Of a stretch of 6,736 nt of DNA, positions 1-5,899 are shown piece after piece. The DNA is from Propionibacteriaceae bacterium (lineage in GTDB: Bacteria; Actinomycetota; Actinomycetes; Propionibacteriales; Propionibacteriaceae). The stretch lies in NCBI GenBank assembly GCA_003158895.1, contig PMLO01000245.1:1-6736 (forward strand), written 5' to 3'. A program made the position numbers and the translations under genes. Within the stretch, counting starts at the first letter, position 1, and the number at the start of each line of letters is the position of its first letter. The notes under the pieces were generated by a model. It had not been told where the DNA came from and made no database searches. It worked only from the letters and a program-made list of their open reading frames with translations.

Positions 1-2919
1 GTCATCACCCGCCAGAACGAGCGGAGACTGCGGCTGTCGCGGACGGACTGGGTGAAGAACGGTGACCGGTGGACCGTCGTCGATATCCCTGGCGACGGCC
101 GACTCACGGTCCGGCACCACGGGTCCGGGCGGATCACACACCTGCCTGCCGACTACGTCGCGGAGCACGTCGACCTCGGCTACGCCGTCACCGTTCATGG
201 CGCCCAAGGCGCCACCGTTGACACGGCCCACGCCATCTTCGCCGGCGCCGAGACGCGCCAGCTCGCGTACGTGGCCACCTCTCGAGGCCGTGCCGCGAAC
301 CACCTGTACGTCCTGGTCGGTGGCAGCGGTGACGAGCACGACGCGATCCGGCCCGAGGTCCTCACCCCAGCAACTGCGGTCGAAGTCCTCGAGCAAGTCC
401 TCGGCCGCGACGGCAGCCAGGAATCGGCCCACAGCAAGATGCAGACCGAACACGACCCGGCCCGGTGGCTCGGCCGCGTCGTCGGCATCTACAACGACGC
501 ACTCGACCTGGCCGTCGCCGACCTTGTCCCGGCCGACCAGATCACTGCGGCCGCGGACGAACTCGTGCCTGGTCTGGCAAGCGCAGCCGCGTGGCCGGTC
601 CTACGTCAGCGGATCGCGTTGGCGGCCGCCGACGGAAACGACCCGAGGGACTACCTGTCCCGTGCGCTGGCTGGCGCCCCGCTCGTCGACGCGCACGACC
701 CGGCGTCTGTGATCCTGTCCCGACTCGCCAAAGAGCCACGCCCCGAAGGGCCTCTGCCATGGCTCGCTGGCCTCCCGCAGCACGTCCGCAACCATCCGAC
801 GTGGGGCCCGTACCTGGCGGCCCGCGAGCAGCAGATCCGCGACATCGCCACCGAACTACTCGACGAGAGCCATGCCCAGCAGCCGCCCGCGTGGGCCCGG
901 CCGTACCTTCGTGACCGTGAACTCGTCGACGAGCTGATCGTGTGGCGTGCCGCCTTCCAGGTCTCCGAGAGCCGCAACCCGGCCGCGTCTGTCACCGGTC
1001 CTGCACTGTCCAGCTCGGAGGCTGGGCAGTGGCAGCTGTCGCTTCATCGTCGAGCTTCTGAGGTGTCCCGCGCGGAGCAGTCGGCGCAGCGTTGGGCTCC
1101 GCACATGACCCAGCCGCAGATCCTGACCGACCCGTGGTGGCCGATCCTCGCCCGCCGACTGAGCCTCGCCCAACGCGCCGGCATGGACGTCCCCCAGCTG
1201 ATCGCCGAAGCCATCACACGCGGCCCCCTGCCCGACGAGCACGCCGCCGCAGCGCTGTGGTGGCGCCTGGCCGACACCCTCGCCCCCGCGGCCGCCGCAC
1301 GCGAAACCACCGCCGCGAAGGTCCGCCCGGACTGGACTCACCAGCTGGTCGACCAGCTGCCCGCCGGCGTTGCTGACAGCGTGCTCGCCGACCCCGAATG
1401 GCCCGCGCTCGTCGCCGCGATCGACACGGCCACCCGCGACGGGATGGACCCGGCCCACGTCATCGCGGCCGCCGCCTTCGGAATGAACCTGATCGACCCC
1501 GAACGCGACGACTACATCAACGTCGACGACGTCGCCGTCATGCTCACCTGGCGCGTCAACGACCTCCACCGCGACCACGTCTCCACCAGCCCCGACCAGG
1601 CGGCCATGTTCGTGGTCGCGGCCGAGCCGGAAGACCTGCTGTTCTCAGACGCTCCTCCGCCGGATCCGTACGACGACGAGTTCGCTCCTCCCCCGCCAGA
1701 GGCCATGGCGCCCGTCGCCGGCGTCGCCAGGATCGTCGAGCTCAACCAGGCCGCGGCCGCGTACTACGCCGACCAGTACCCCGGCAGCCGTGCCGCCGAC
1801 TACGTCACCACCCGGTTCGGCAGCGACCTCAGCCAGACCGACGGCATCACGATCGGCTACGCGCCTGCAGGCTGGGACAGCCTCACCCAGCACCTACGGA
1901 CCGTGTGCGCCGCGACCAACGACGAGCTGATCGACGCCGGCCTAGCGAAGTACAGCAAGCGCGGAACCCTCATCGACGTGTTCCGAGACCGCGTCATGCT
2001 CGGCATCCGCGACCAGCACCAGCAGCTCGTAGGGTTCACCGGCCGCGCCGCACCCGGTGCGCCAGGCGACGCGCCGAAGTACATGAACACCCCGACCACC
2101 GCAGCGTTCCACAAGGGCGAAGTGCTGTACGGGTTGGCCGAACACACCGGCCACGGCACCCCCGTCCTCGTCGAGGGAGCATTCGACGCGATCGCCATCA
2201 CCCTCGCCGGTGACGGCCAGGTCTACGGCGTCGCCCCCTGCGGAACCGCCCTCACCCTGAACCACGCCGAGCAACTCGCCGCGGCCTCACCCGACGGCCG
2301 CGTGCTCGTGGCCACCGACCAGGACCAGGCCGGCCGCAAGGCCGCCGAGAAGGACTACTGGACCCTCACCGGGCTCGGACTCGACCCGCTGCGGCTCGTC
2401 CTCGCCCGCACCGACGGGATCCCCGTCAAAGACCCGGCCGAGCTGTACCAGGCCGACCAGGGACGCACCCTCGCCCGAATCCTGGGCGCACACAACCTCG
2501 CGCCCGCCCTGGCCGACACCCTCATCGCATCCCGGATCACCGCCGACAAGACCCACCTCGACGAGGGCAACGCCAACGCCTACAGCATCGCCTACCGCGA
2601 CCTCGCGCGGATCGTGGCGGCCCTGCCGGCGGAGCAGTGGGAGGAGCGGATCAGCACCGCGGCGGCCCTCCTCGGACCCGACCCATGGCACGCCAGCGAG
2701 ATCCGCGAACACCTCTACGACACCGCCACCCAATGGCACCCCGACGACCCCGGCGACCCAAACCGCCACGTCGACGACATCACCCGGCTCCGCAACTACG
2801 CCACACAGCAGATCGGCACCAGCCAGGCGCCGCTGTCCCGGCCGTCCACTCCCCCACCGAGCCGAGTCGACCAGCGGCGGGAACCGCCACAGTCCACCCG
2901 AGGGCCTAGTCTCAACTAG
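1..2919 (+). CDS. MobF-family conjugative relaxase-helicase with C-terminal DnaG-like primase (5' end outside window)
   Basis: The frame is open from base 1, so this is the C-terminal 972 residues of a longer protein; a GTG at 52 is internal. Residues 1-100 resemble the end of a TraA/RecD-like superfamily 1 helicase: WVKNGD, then GYAVTVHGAQGATVDTAH (residues 60-77, motif V-like) and YVATSRGR (90-97, motif VI). Residues about 180-530 are Ala/Arg-rich and helical, with repeated WP-x-L modules. A Pro/acidic linker (about 545-570) leads to a DnaG-like catalytic core from about 577: IGYAP, GLAKYSKRG, FRDRVMLGI, GFTGRAAP, KYMNTPTT and FHKGEVLYGL. The Toprim site follows as EGAFD (E725, D729) and DQDQAG (D773, D775). 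No CHC2 zinc-finger cysteines precede the primase core here. By family knowledge the missing N-terminus would carry the nicking domain and Walker A. The likely role is nicking and unwinding element DNA, plus priming. The relaxase assignment rests on the helicase motifs, since the nicking domain is not visible. Confidence 0.88.
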   Translation, partial: VITRQNERRLRLSRTDWVKNGDRWTVVDIPGDGRLTVRHHGSGRITHLPADYVAEHVDLGYAVTVHGAQGATVDTAHAIFAGAETRQLAYVATSRGRAANHLYVLVGGSGDEHDAIRPEVLTPATAVEVLEQVLGRDGSQESAHSKMQTEHDPARWLGRVVGIYNDALDLAVADLVPADQITAAADELVPGLASAAAWPVLRQRIALAAADGNDPRDYLSRALAGAPLVDAHDPASVILSRLAKEPRPEGPLPWLAGLPQHVRNHPTWGPYLAAREQQIRDIATELLDESHAQQPPAWARPYLRDRELVDELIVWRAAFQVSESRNPAASVTGPALSSSEAGQWQLSLHRRASEVSRAEQSAQRWAPHMTQPQILTDPWWPILARRLSLAQRAGMDVPQLIAEAITRGPLPDEHAAAALWWRLADTLAPAAAARETTAAKVRPDWTHQLVDQLPAGVADSVLADPEWPALVAAIDTATRDGMDPAHVIAAAAFGMNLIDPERDDYINVDDVAVMLTWRVNDLHRDHVSTSPDQAAMFVVAAEPEDLLFSDAPPPDPYDDEFAPPPPEAMAPVAGVARIVELNQAAAAYYADQYPGSRAADYVTTRFGSDLSQTDGITIGYAPAGWDSLTQHLRTVCAATNDELIDAGLAKYSKRGTLIDVFRDRVMLGIRDQHQQLVGFTGRAAPGAPGDAPKYMNTPTTAAFHKGEVLYGLAEHTGHGTPVLVEGAFDAIAITLAGDGQVYGVAPCGTALTLNHAEQLAAASPDGRVLVATDQDQAGRKAAEKDYWTLTGLGLDPLRLVLARTDGIPVKDPAELYQADQGRTLARILGAHNLAPALADTLIASRITADKTHLDEGNANAYSIAYRDLARIVAALPAEQWEERISTAAALLGPDPWHASEIREHLYDTATQWHPDDPGDPNRHVDDITRLRNYATQQIGTSQAPLSRPSTPPPSRVDQRREPPQSTRGPSLN

Positions 2920-3016
2920 CTCGGCCGATGCGAAGCGGAATCGCGAATCTCCGACCTCCAGCTGGGTGAAGTAGGTTGGTCTCCCCCCGCGAGCGCTGCC
3001 TCGGAGGTCCACACAA

Positions 3017-3021
3017 AAGGG
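3017..3021 (+). promoter_or_regulatory. Ribosome binding site of the TetR-family gene
   Basis: AAGGG ends 5 nt before ATG 3027. It decides the start of the regulator in favour of 3027 over the in-frame GTG at 2976. No convincing -35/-10 pair is visible in the 107 bases between the relaxase stop and this start. Confidence 0.6.
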
Positions 3022-3026
3022 AAGAG

Positions 3027-3683
3027 ATGACGAACAGATTCGAGTCGCCGAGTGCGCATCTCGCGGCCGAGCGCGGTCTGGGTAGTCGTCGAGAGCAGGG
3101 AGCGCAAACGAGGGAGATGCTGCTTGATGCCGCCGCCATAGAGTTCGAGCGTCATGGCGTGGCCGGGACTCGGATCGAGGACATCGCCCAGCGCGCCGGG
3201 GTAACTCGAGGGGCTCTCTATTTTCATTTCAAGACGGTGGAGAACATCGCGCGGGAGCTTCTCCACGGCGAGTTCGGTCTATTGCCCGAGTTGCTTGAAG
3301 GAACTCGTAGCCAAAATCTCCGGGGTCTGCGCGCGGCTCGGGAGTTCAGCCTGCGCGTGATCGCTCGGATGAGGGACGACCTGCGGACGCGCGCGTCGAT
3401 GCACATCGCGGAGGAGATGGGGGAAGTGAACACGCGAGGGCTGTTCCTCCAAGACTGGCAGAACATCCTCATCCCGTTCCTCCAGCAGGCAATCGCGGAT
3501 CATGAGATCCGCGAGGATCAGGACATCCGCGACACCGCAGCGGTCATAGTCGAGTGCGCATGGGGGGCCCTACTGGTCGCGCGGGAGTCGGGCCGCGCTG
3601 AGGACCTGGGCGACCGCTTCGAGCGGGTGTGGAGTCGGCTGCTGTTGGGCATCGAGGTCGATCGCGGACCACGACTCGTCTAG
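3027..3683 (+). CDS. TetR-family regulator, ScbR/ArpA (gamma-butyrolactone receptor)-like
   Basis: A predicted DNA-binding repressor of 218 residues. The TetR_N domain spans about residues 24-75: TREMLLDAAAIEFERHG, then the helix-turn-helix TRIEDIAQRAGVTRGALYFHF (48-68). The GVT-x-GALYFHF signature and the ligand-domain pattern LRTRASMHIAEE...FLQDWQNILIPFLQQAI resemble ScbR/ArpA-type autoregulator receptors, which release DNA on binding gamma-butyrolactone-like signals; no partner synthase (AfsA type) lies in this window. ATG 3027 is chosen because AAGGG (3017-3021) lies 5 nt upstream; the frame could extend to a GTG at 2976 but that start has no comparable site. About 20 residues precede the usual family start. 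Codon use is less G/C-biased than in the relaxase (for example TAT TTT CAT in the helix-turn-helix), hinting at a separate origin. TetR membership is near certain; the receptor subtype is inferred from remembered family patterns. Confidence 0.9.
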   Translation: MTNRFESPSAHLAAERGLGSRREQGAQTREMLLDAAAIEFERHGVAGTRIEDIAQRAGVTRGALYFHFKTVENIARELLHGEFGLLPELLEGTRSQNLRGLRAAREFSLRVIARMRDDLRTRASMHIAEEMGEVNTRGLFLQDWQNILIPFLQQAIADHEIREDQDIRDTAAVIVECAWGALLVARESGRAEDLGDRFERVWSRLLLGIEVDRGPRLV

Positions 3684-3694
3684 TCCAAGAACCT

Positions 3695-3710
3695 TGTGTC
3701 AACCGACACA
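3695..3710. promoter_or_regulatory. Perfect inverted repeat just after the TetR-family stop codon (candidate operator or weak hairpin)
   Basis: TGTGTC-AACC-GACACA is a perfect 6-bp inverted repeat with a 4-nt centre, starting 11 nt after the TAG at 3681-3683. No T-tract follows, so an intrinsic terminator is not favoured. As a palindrome between a TetR gene and a promoter-bearing gene it is a candidate operator, but it is far (about 190 bp) from the visible promoter. A tandem 7-mer AACTGCC x2 (3738-3751) and a weaker AGTTG/CAACT repeat (3733-3748) lie nearby. Confidence 0.35.
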
Positions 3711-3829
3711 TCCCAGCTCCCGGCTCGGCACAAGTTGAACTGCCAACTGCCTATTTCAAATGTCAATTACACCTTGCCTCCAACAGGGGGCTTCCAGCGC
3801 CCATCGGGGTAACTAGAGCACCAGGACCG

Positions 3830-3846
3830 CCCTCCTCACGGGAGGG
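3830..3846. repeat. Short inverted repeat in the regulator/secreted-protein intergenic region
   Basis: CCCTCC-TCACG-GGAGGG is a perfect 6-bp inverted repeat with a 5-nt loop, about 55 bp upstream of the -35 box of the secreted-protein promoter. It could be a protein-binding site or part of a terminator for the upstream gene, but no T-tract follows. The 290-base gap 3684-3973 otherwise holds no supported gene. Confidence 0.3.
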
Positions 3847-3884
3847 ATTACACGCTGCGGATACCCTTATCGCGTACGTCACTC

Positions 3885-3900
3885 TGGCCCCGGGTGGCCA
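3885..3900. promoter_or_regulatory. Candidate operator: inverted repeat abutting the -35 box
   Basis: TGGCC-CCGGGT-GGCCA has perfect 5-bp arms and ends at 3900, directly against TTGACA at 3901. A regulator bound here would contact or block RNA polymerase at the -35 region. The adjacent TetR-family gene is an obvious candidate regulator, but the site does not clearly match the longer imperfect palindromes usually bound by ScbR-type receptors. Confidence 0.35.
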
Positions 3901-3928
3901 TTGACAGGAAAACGCACACGCCTATTGT
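3901..3928 (+). promoter_or_regulatory. Vegetative-type promoter of the secreted-protein gene
   Basis: A consensus -35 box TTGACA (3901-3906) and a -10-like TATTGT (3923-3928, 4 of 6 matches to TATAAT) are separated by 16 nt. Transcription would start near 3935, giving a leader of about 40 nt that ends in the AAAGGAG ribosome binding site. This is the only clear sigma-70-type promoter seen in the window. Confidence 0.65.
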
Positions 3929-3960
3929 TGGAAGCATCTCGCTCGTAGGGCGGGAACAAC

Positions 3961-3967
3961 AAAGGAG
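3961..3967 (+). promoter_or_regulatory. Strong ribosome binding site of the secreted-protein gene
   Basis: AAAGGAG is followed by 6 nt and ATG 3974. The in-frame TTG at 3968 touches the site directly, so it cannot use it; the true start is therefore ATG 3974. Confidence 0.8.
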
Positions 3968-3973
3968 TTGGAA

Positions 3974-4558
3974 ATGAAGCACAAGAGGCTGCTCGGGATC
4001 GCCGTGACCCTCGCAATGGTCGGCGCGTCGCTGCTCGCTGCAACCCCGGCGGTGGCTGCCGGGCCGAGCGATGTGGTCTATTCATCGACGGCACCGATGA
4101 ACATCATCGGCTACGACAAGGCCGTCGCGGAGGCGAACGGCTTCACCATCGTGACCGATCAGGACGGCACCCAGCATTCGGTCCCCGTCACGAAGCAGGC
4201 TAAGGCTCAGGTCGCCGCTGCCAACAGCGTGGTCAAGCCGCTCAACACGGTGTACGGCGATTGCGGCACGTCTAGCTTGTACATCCAGGTCAAGTGGGCG
4301 ACGGTCCTGATGGTCTCGACGGGGTACTCGGTGGTCTTGGCCTCGGTGAGCCACATCTGGAATGTCGATGGTGCGGTCTCGAGTGGTACATGGAGTAATG
4401 GATTTTCCGGGTTGAACTTCTCCACCACATGGTCGGCCACTCACAACGTGAACGTCGGGAACGGCGCCCACGGGTTCGGCTCGGTCCGTCCGGGCTCCGA
4501 AGCGACGCTCATCAACGGAGTCATCTGCGCCTCGGGAGGGCCATCCGACAGTTGGTGA
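3974..4558 (+). CDS. Secreted protein of unknown function, two-cysteine mature domain
   Basis: A protein of 194 residues with a classical Sec signal peptide: n-region MKHKR, hydrophobic core LLGIAVTLAMVGASLLAA (6-23), and c-region TPAVAA with predicted cleavage after A28 or A29. No lipobox cysteine and no C-terminal LPxTG anchor are present, so the mature product of about 165 residues is probably released. It has only two cysteines, C97 in VYGDCGTSS and C185 in GVICASGG, well placed to form one disulfide closing off a Ser/Thr/Gly/Val-rich, probably beta-strand domain (about 93-185). I do not recognise a catalytic motif or a named family. It has its own promoter and strong ribosome binding site, and a stem-loop follows the stop by 17 nt, so it is probably monocistronic and well expressed. 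Base use is less G/C-biased than in the transfer genes. Gene and secretion are solid; function is unknown. Confidence 0.85.
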   Translation: MKHKRLLGIAVTLAMVGASLLAATPAVAAGPSDVVYSSTAPMNIIGYDKAVAEANGFTIVTDQDGTQHSVPVTKQAKAQVAAANSVVKPLNTVYGDCGTSSLYIQVKWATVLMVSTGYSVVLASVSHIWNVDGAVSSGTWSNGFSGLNFSTTWSATHNVNVGNGAHGFGSVRPGSEATLINGVICASGGPSDSW

Positions 4559-4575
4559 CCAAGAACGCGCACGTT

Positions 4576-4612
4576 GACGTCCGTCCCGGCCAGCCGGCTC
4601 GGGGCGGACGTC
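4576..4612 (+). terminator. Stem-loop terminator after the secreted-protein gene
   Basis: Arms 4576-4588 (GACGTCCGTCCCG) and 4600-4612 (CGGGGCGGACGTC) pair over 13 positions, 12 Watson-Crick and one T:G, around an 11-nt loop. The stem starts 17 nt after the TGA at 4556-4558. There is no U-tract after it, as is common for stem-only terminators reported in high-GC actinobacteria. It would insulate the 4763 gene from the strong upstream promoter. Confidence 0.65.
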
Positions 4613-4706
4613 TCGCTAGGTGCCCAGTCCACTCCATCCCACTGAGGGCGAGGGCTCCGATGGCCACTTCGAGCACGCTTGAAGCCCGCATCCCCCTGTT
4701 CTCAGA

Positions 4707-4718
4707 CTTAACGTCAAG
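4707..4718. promoter_or_regulatory. Imperfect palindrome upstream of the Trp-rich gene
   Basis: CTTAACGTCAAG matches its own reverse complement at 10 of 12 positions around an ACGT centre, and lies 44 bp upstream of ATG 4763. It is the most AT-rich part of this 204-bp gap, so it may belong to a promoter or operator, but no convincing -35/-10 pair could be placed. Confidence 0.2.
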
Positions 4719-4762
4719 CGAGGCATGATGAGTACCAACCACCAAGTGACAGGAACCGCGCG

Positions 4763-5317
4763 ATGACTAGCGGCTGGCCGCGGGAGATGCTGATCTTCGT
4801 TGAGGAGCGCGATCGCAGCCTGCTCGAGCTCCTCTTCATCCGCAGCGCCTGGGGCTTGTTACCCGACGAGCCCGCGATCGACCCAAGCCCTGATCCGGGA
4901 ACCTCAGCGAGACCAGCCAAACCGGATCAGCAGACGTGGGAAGCCTGGTGGCGAGAAGCGTGGGAGCTCGCCTGGGCGGCGCAGCTCGCTGCCTTGCCTG
5001 TGGCACCGACGCGTATGGACCACAAATCGCCCTCGTGGATCGACCAGTTCGGCGAGGACGGCCTTGACACCGAAGCCCTCGCTCGATGGATCGACCAGTT
5101 CGTGCCCGATCTCCGCGCACCCCTCGAGTCCCGGCCTGAGCGACGCAACGTCGCGGCACTCAAAAGCGCCTGGGAATCAGGACTCGACACGATCATCGTG
5201 CTGCCCTACCGCGACGCTTACGCGGTACGGGTCTCCGACCGACACCTCGCCGTCTCCGCCGCGGTACGCAACGACCCGGCTCGTTACGCGGAAGCGCTCC
5301 AGCTCCGAGCGACCTAG
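4763..5317 (+). CDS. Trp-rich hypothetical protein with internal WIDQF duplication
   Basis: A soluble protein of 184 residues, not recognised as a named family. ATG 4763 is preceded by AGGA (4751-4754) at 8-nt spacing. Visible parts are an N-terminal amphipathic segment (EERDRSLLELLFIRSAWGL, 14-32), a Pro/Asp stretch (PAIDPSPDPGTSARPAKP, about 37-54), a Trp-rich helix (WEAWWREAWELAWAAQ, 59-74), two copies of WIDQF at W92 and W109, and a C-terminal alpha/beta-looking part (TIIVLPYRDAYAVRVSDRHLAVS). There is no signal peptide, membrane span or obvious catalytic motif. Similar-looking short proteins occur in actinobacterial genomes as hypothetical proteins, from memory. It lies between the secreted protein and the convergent transfer genes, ending 9 bp from the opposing stop codon. 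High codon GC3 and a long clean frame support it as real; function is unknown. Confidence 0.78.
   Translation: MTSGWPREMLIFVEERDRSLLELLFIRSAWGLLPDEPAIDPSPDPGTSARPAKPDQQTWEAWWREAWELAWAAQLAALPVAPTRMDHKSPSWIDQFGEDGLDTEALARWIDQFVPDLRAPLESRPERRNVAALKSAWESGLDTIIVLPYRDAYAVRVSDRHLAVSAAVRNDPARYAEALQLRAT
5036..5102 (+). repeat. Exact 16-nt direct repeat inside the Trp-rich gene
   Basis: TGGATCGACCAGTTCG occurs at 5036-5051 and again at 5087-5102, a 51-nt period in frame, giving WIDQF twice 17 residues apart. Nucleotide-level identity suggests a recent duplication or a strongly constrained motif. Confidence 0.8.
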
Positions 5318-5326
5318 ATAGGTGCG

Positions 5327-5899
5327 CTAACTGGAGTTGGTGGGCTCTGCTTGCGATCGCCGTCCTGGCAGCTGGCTATTCGGCGGAATAGTGCCCTTGG
5401 TTAGGCGGTGGTTGCCGTTGCGGCAGTCTCTGTGGAACCAGGTGTCGCGGCGCTGCATGAAGCCCGGCAGCCAACGATCGTGCCAGTTCTGTGCGGCATC
5501 CGGGGACGCTTTCGGGTCGACGAACGCCGCCCGCCACACCTGCCACAGCGTCGCGAGCTCAGCGACGACCGCGTCGTGCTTGACCCAGCAGTCGTAGACG
5601 ATCGACTGGCCTGTTTCCGGCATGACGTAGTGGCTCCCGAGCCACGCCACCCACACCGGGAACGACGCATCGTCTTCGATGTCGCCCAGAACGAACCAGG
5701 GCCACCGGGCCGGGCCGGCGCCGGCGCCGGCGCCTCCAGCAGTTCGTGGCTCTGGAGCGTCCTCTGACCCGGTGACTTGCTTCGCGAGTAGAGCCAGAAG
5801 GCCGGTAGCCTGCGCGAGTTCCGCCTCCAGCTTGGCGACGCGCCCGGCGAACTGGTCCTCGTCCGGTTCAAGGCCGGGCAGCAGATCGACGTCTGTCAT
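5327..5899 (-). CDS. DUF4913-like protein of actinobacterial conjugative elements
   Basis: A protein of 190 residues. It starts with an acidic segment and a short coiled coil (about 16-42, VAKLEAELAQATGLLALLAKQ), followed by an Ala/Gly linker (GGAGAGAG, 55-62). The conserved region (about 80-160) runs FPVWVAWL, YDCWVKHDAVVAELATLWQVWRAA, DPKASPDAAQNWHDRWLPGFM, ending near C159. This W-rich pattern matches what I recall of DUF4913, a family found next to VirD4-like coupling proteins in actinobacterial mobile elements; its molecular role is unknown. The start ATG (5899-5897) overlaps the coupling-protein stop as ATGA, so translation is probably coupled, and GGAGAGGAG (5914-5906) sits 6 nt upstream. 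The tail (about 165-190) is polar and probably disordered. The gene is convergent with the Trp-rich gene. The gene is near certain; the family name is from pattern memory. Confidence 0.82.
   Translation of the reverse strand: MTDVDLLPGLEPDEDQFAGRVAKLEAELAQATGLLALLAKQVTGSEDAPEPRTAGGAGAGAGPARWPWFVLGDIEDDASFPVWVAWLGSHYVMPETGQSIVYDCWVKHDAVVAELATLWQVWRAAFVDPKASPDAAQNWHDRWLPGFMQRRDTWFHRDCRNGNHRLTKGTIPPNSQLPGRRSQAEPTNSS
5714..5734. repeat. GCCGGC hexamer tandem repeat coding an Ala-Gly linker
   Basis: Three tandem copies of GCCGGC plus a partial copy. On the minus strand they encode alternating Gly-Ala in the linker between the coiled coil and the conserved domain of the DUF4913-like protein. Such tracts can change length by slippage in units that keep the frame. 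Confidence 0.7.

Noticed and set aside
1398..2213. Long plus-strand frame of 271 codons inside the relaxase gene
   Set aside because: Extremely Arg/Pro/His-rich translation typical of an out-of-frame shadow in high-GC DNA; the overlapping frame has clear domain motifs.
2287..3012. Minus-strand frame of 241 codons opposite the relaxase 3' end
   Set aside because: Low-complexity Gly/Val-rich translation opposite the Toprim region; no motif and no ribosome binding site seen.
2976..3026. GTG start at 2976 extending the TetR-family protein by 17 residues
   Set aside because: The extension is not TetR-like and lacks a good ribosome binding site, while ATG 3027 has AAGGG at proper spacing.
3759..3766. 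TTGACA on the minus strand at 3766-3761 as a divergent promoter
   Set aside because: No acceptable -10 box at 16-18 nt spacing, and no minus-strand gene for it to drive.
3629..3904. Plus-strand frame of 91 codons across the TetR-family gene end and the intergenic region
   Set aside because: Overlaps the regulator in another frame, has unremarkable composition and runs into the promoter of the next gene.
3968..3973. TTG start at 3968 for the secreted protein
   Set aside because: It directly touches AAAGGAG, leaving no spacing; ATG 3974 has 6-nt spacing and starts a normal signal peptide.
4082..4471. Minus-strand frame of 129 codons opposite the secreted-protein gene
   Set aside because: Shadow of a gene with clear signal peptide and ribosome binding site; Arg/His/Asp-rich translation without motifs.
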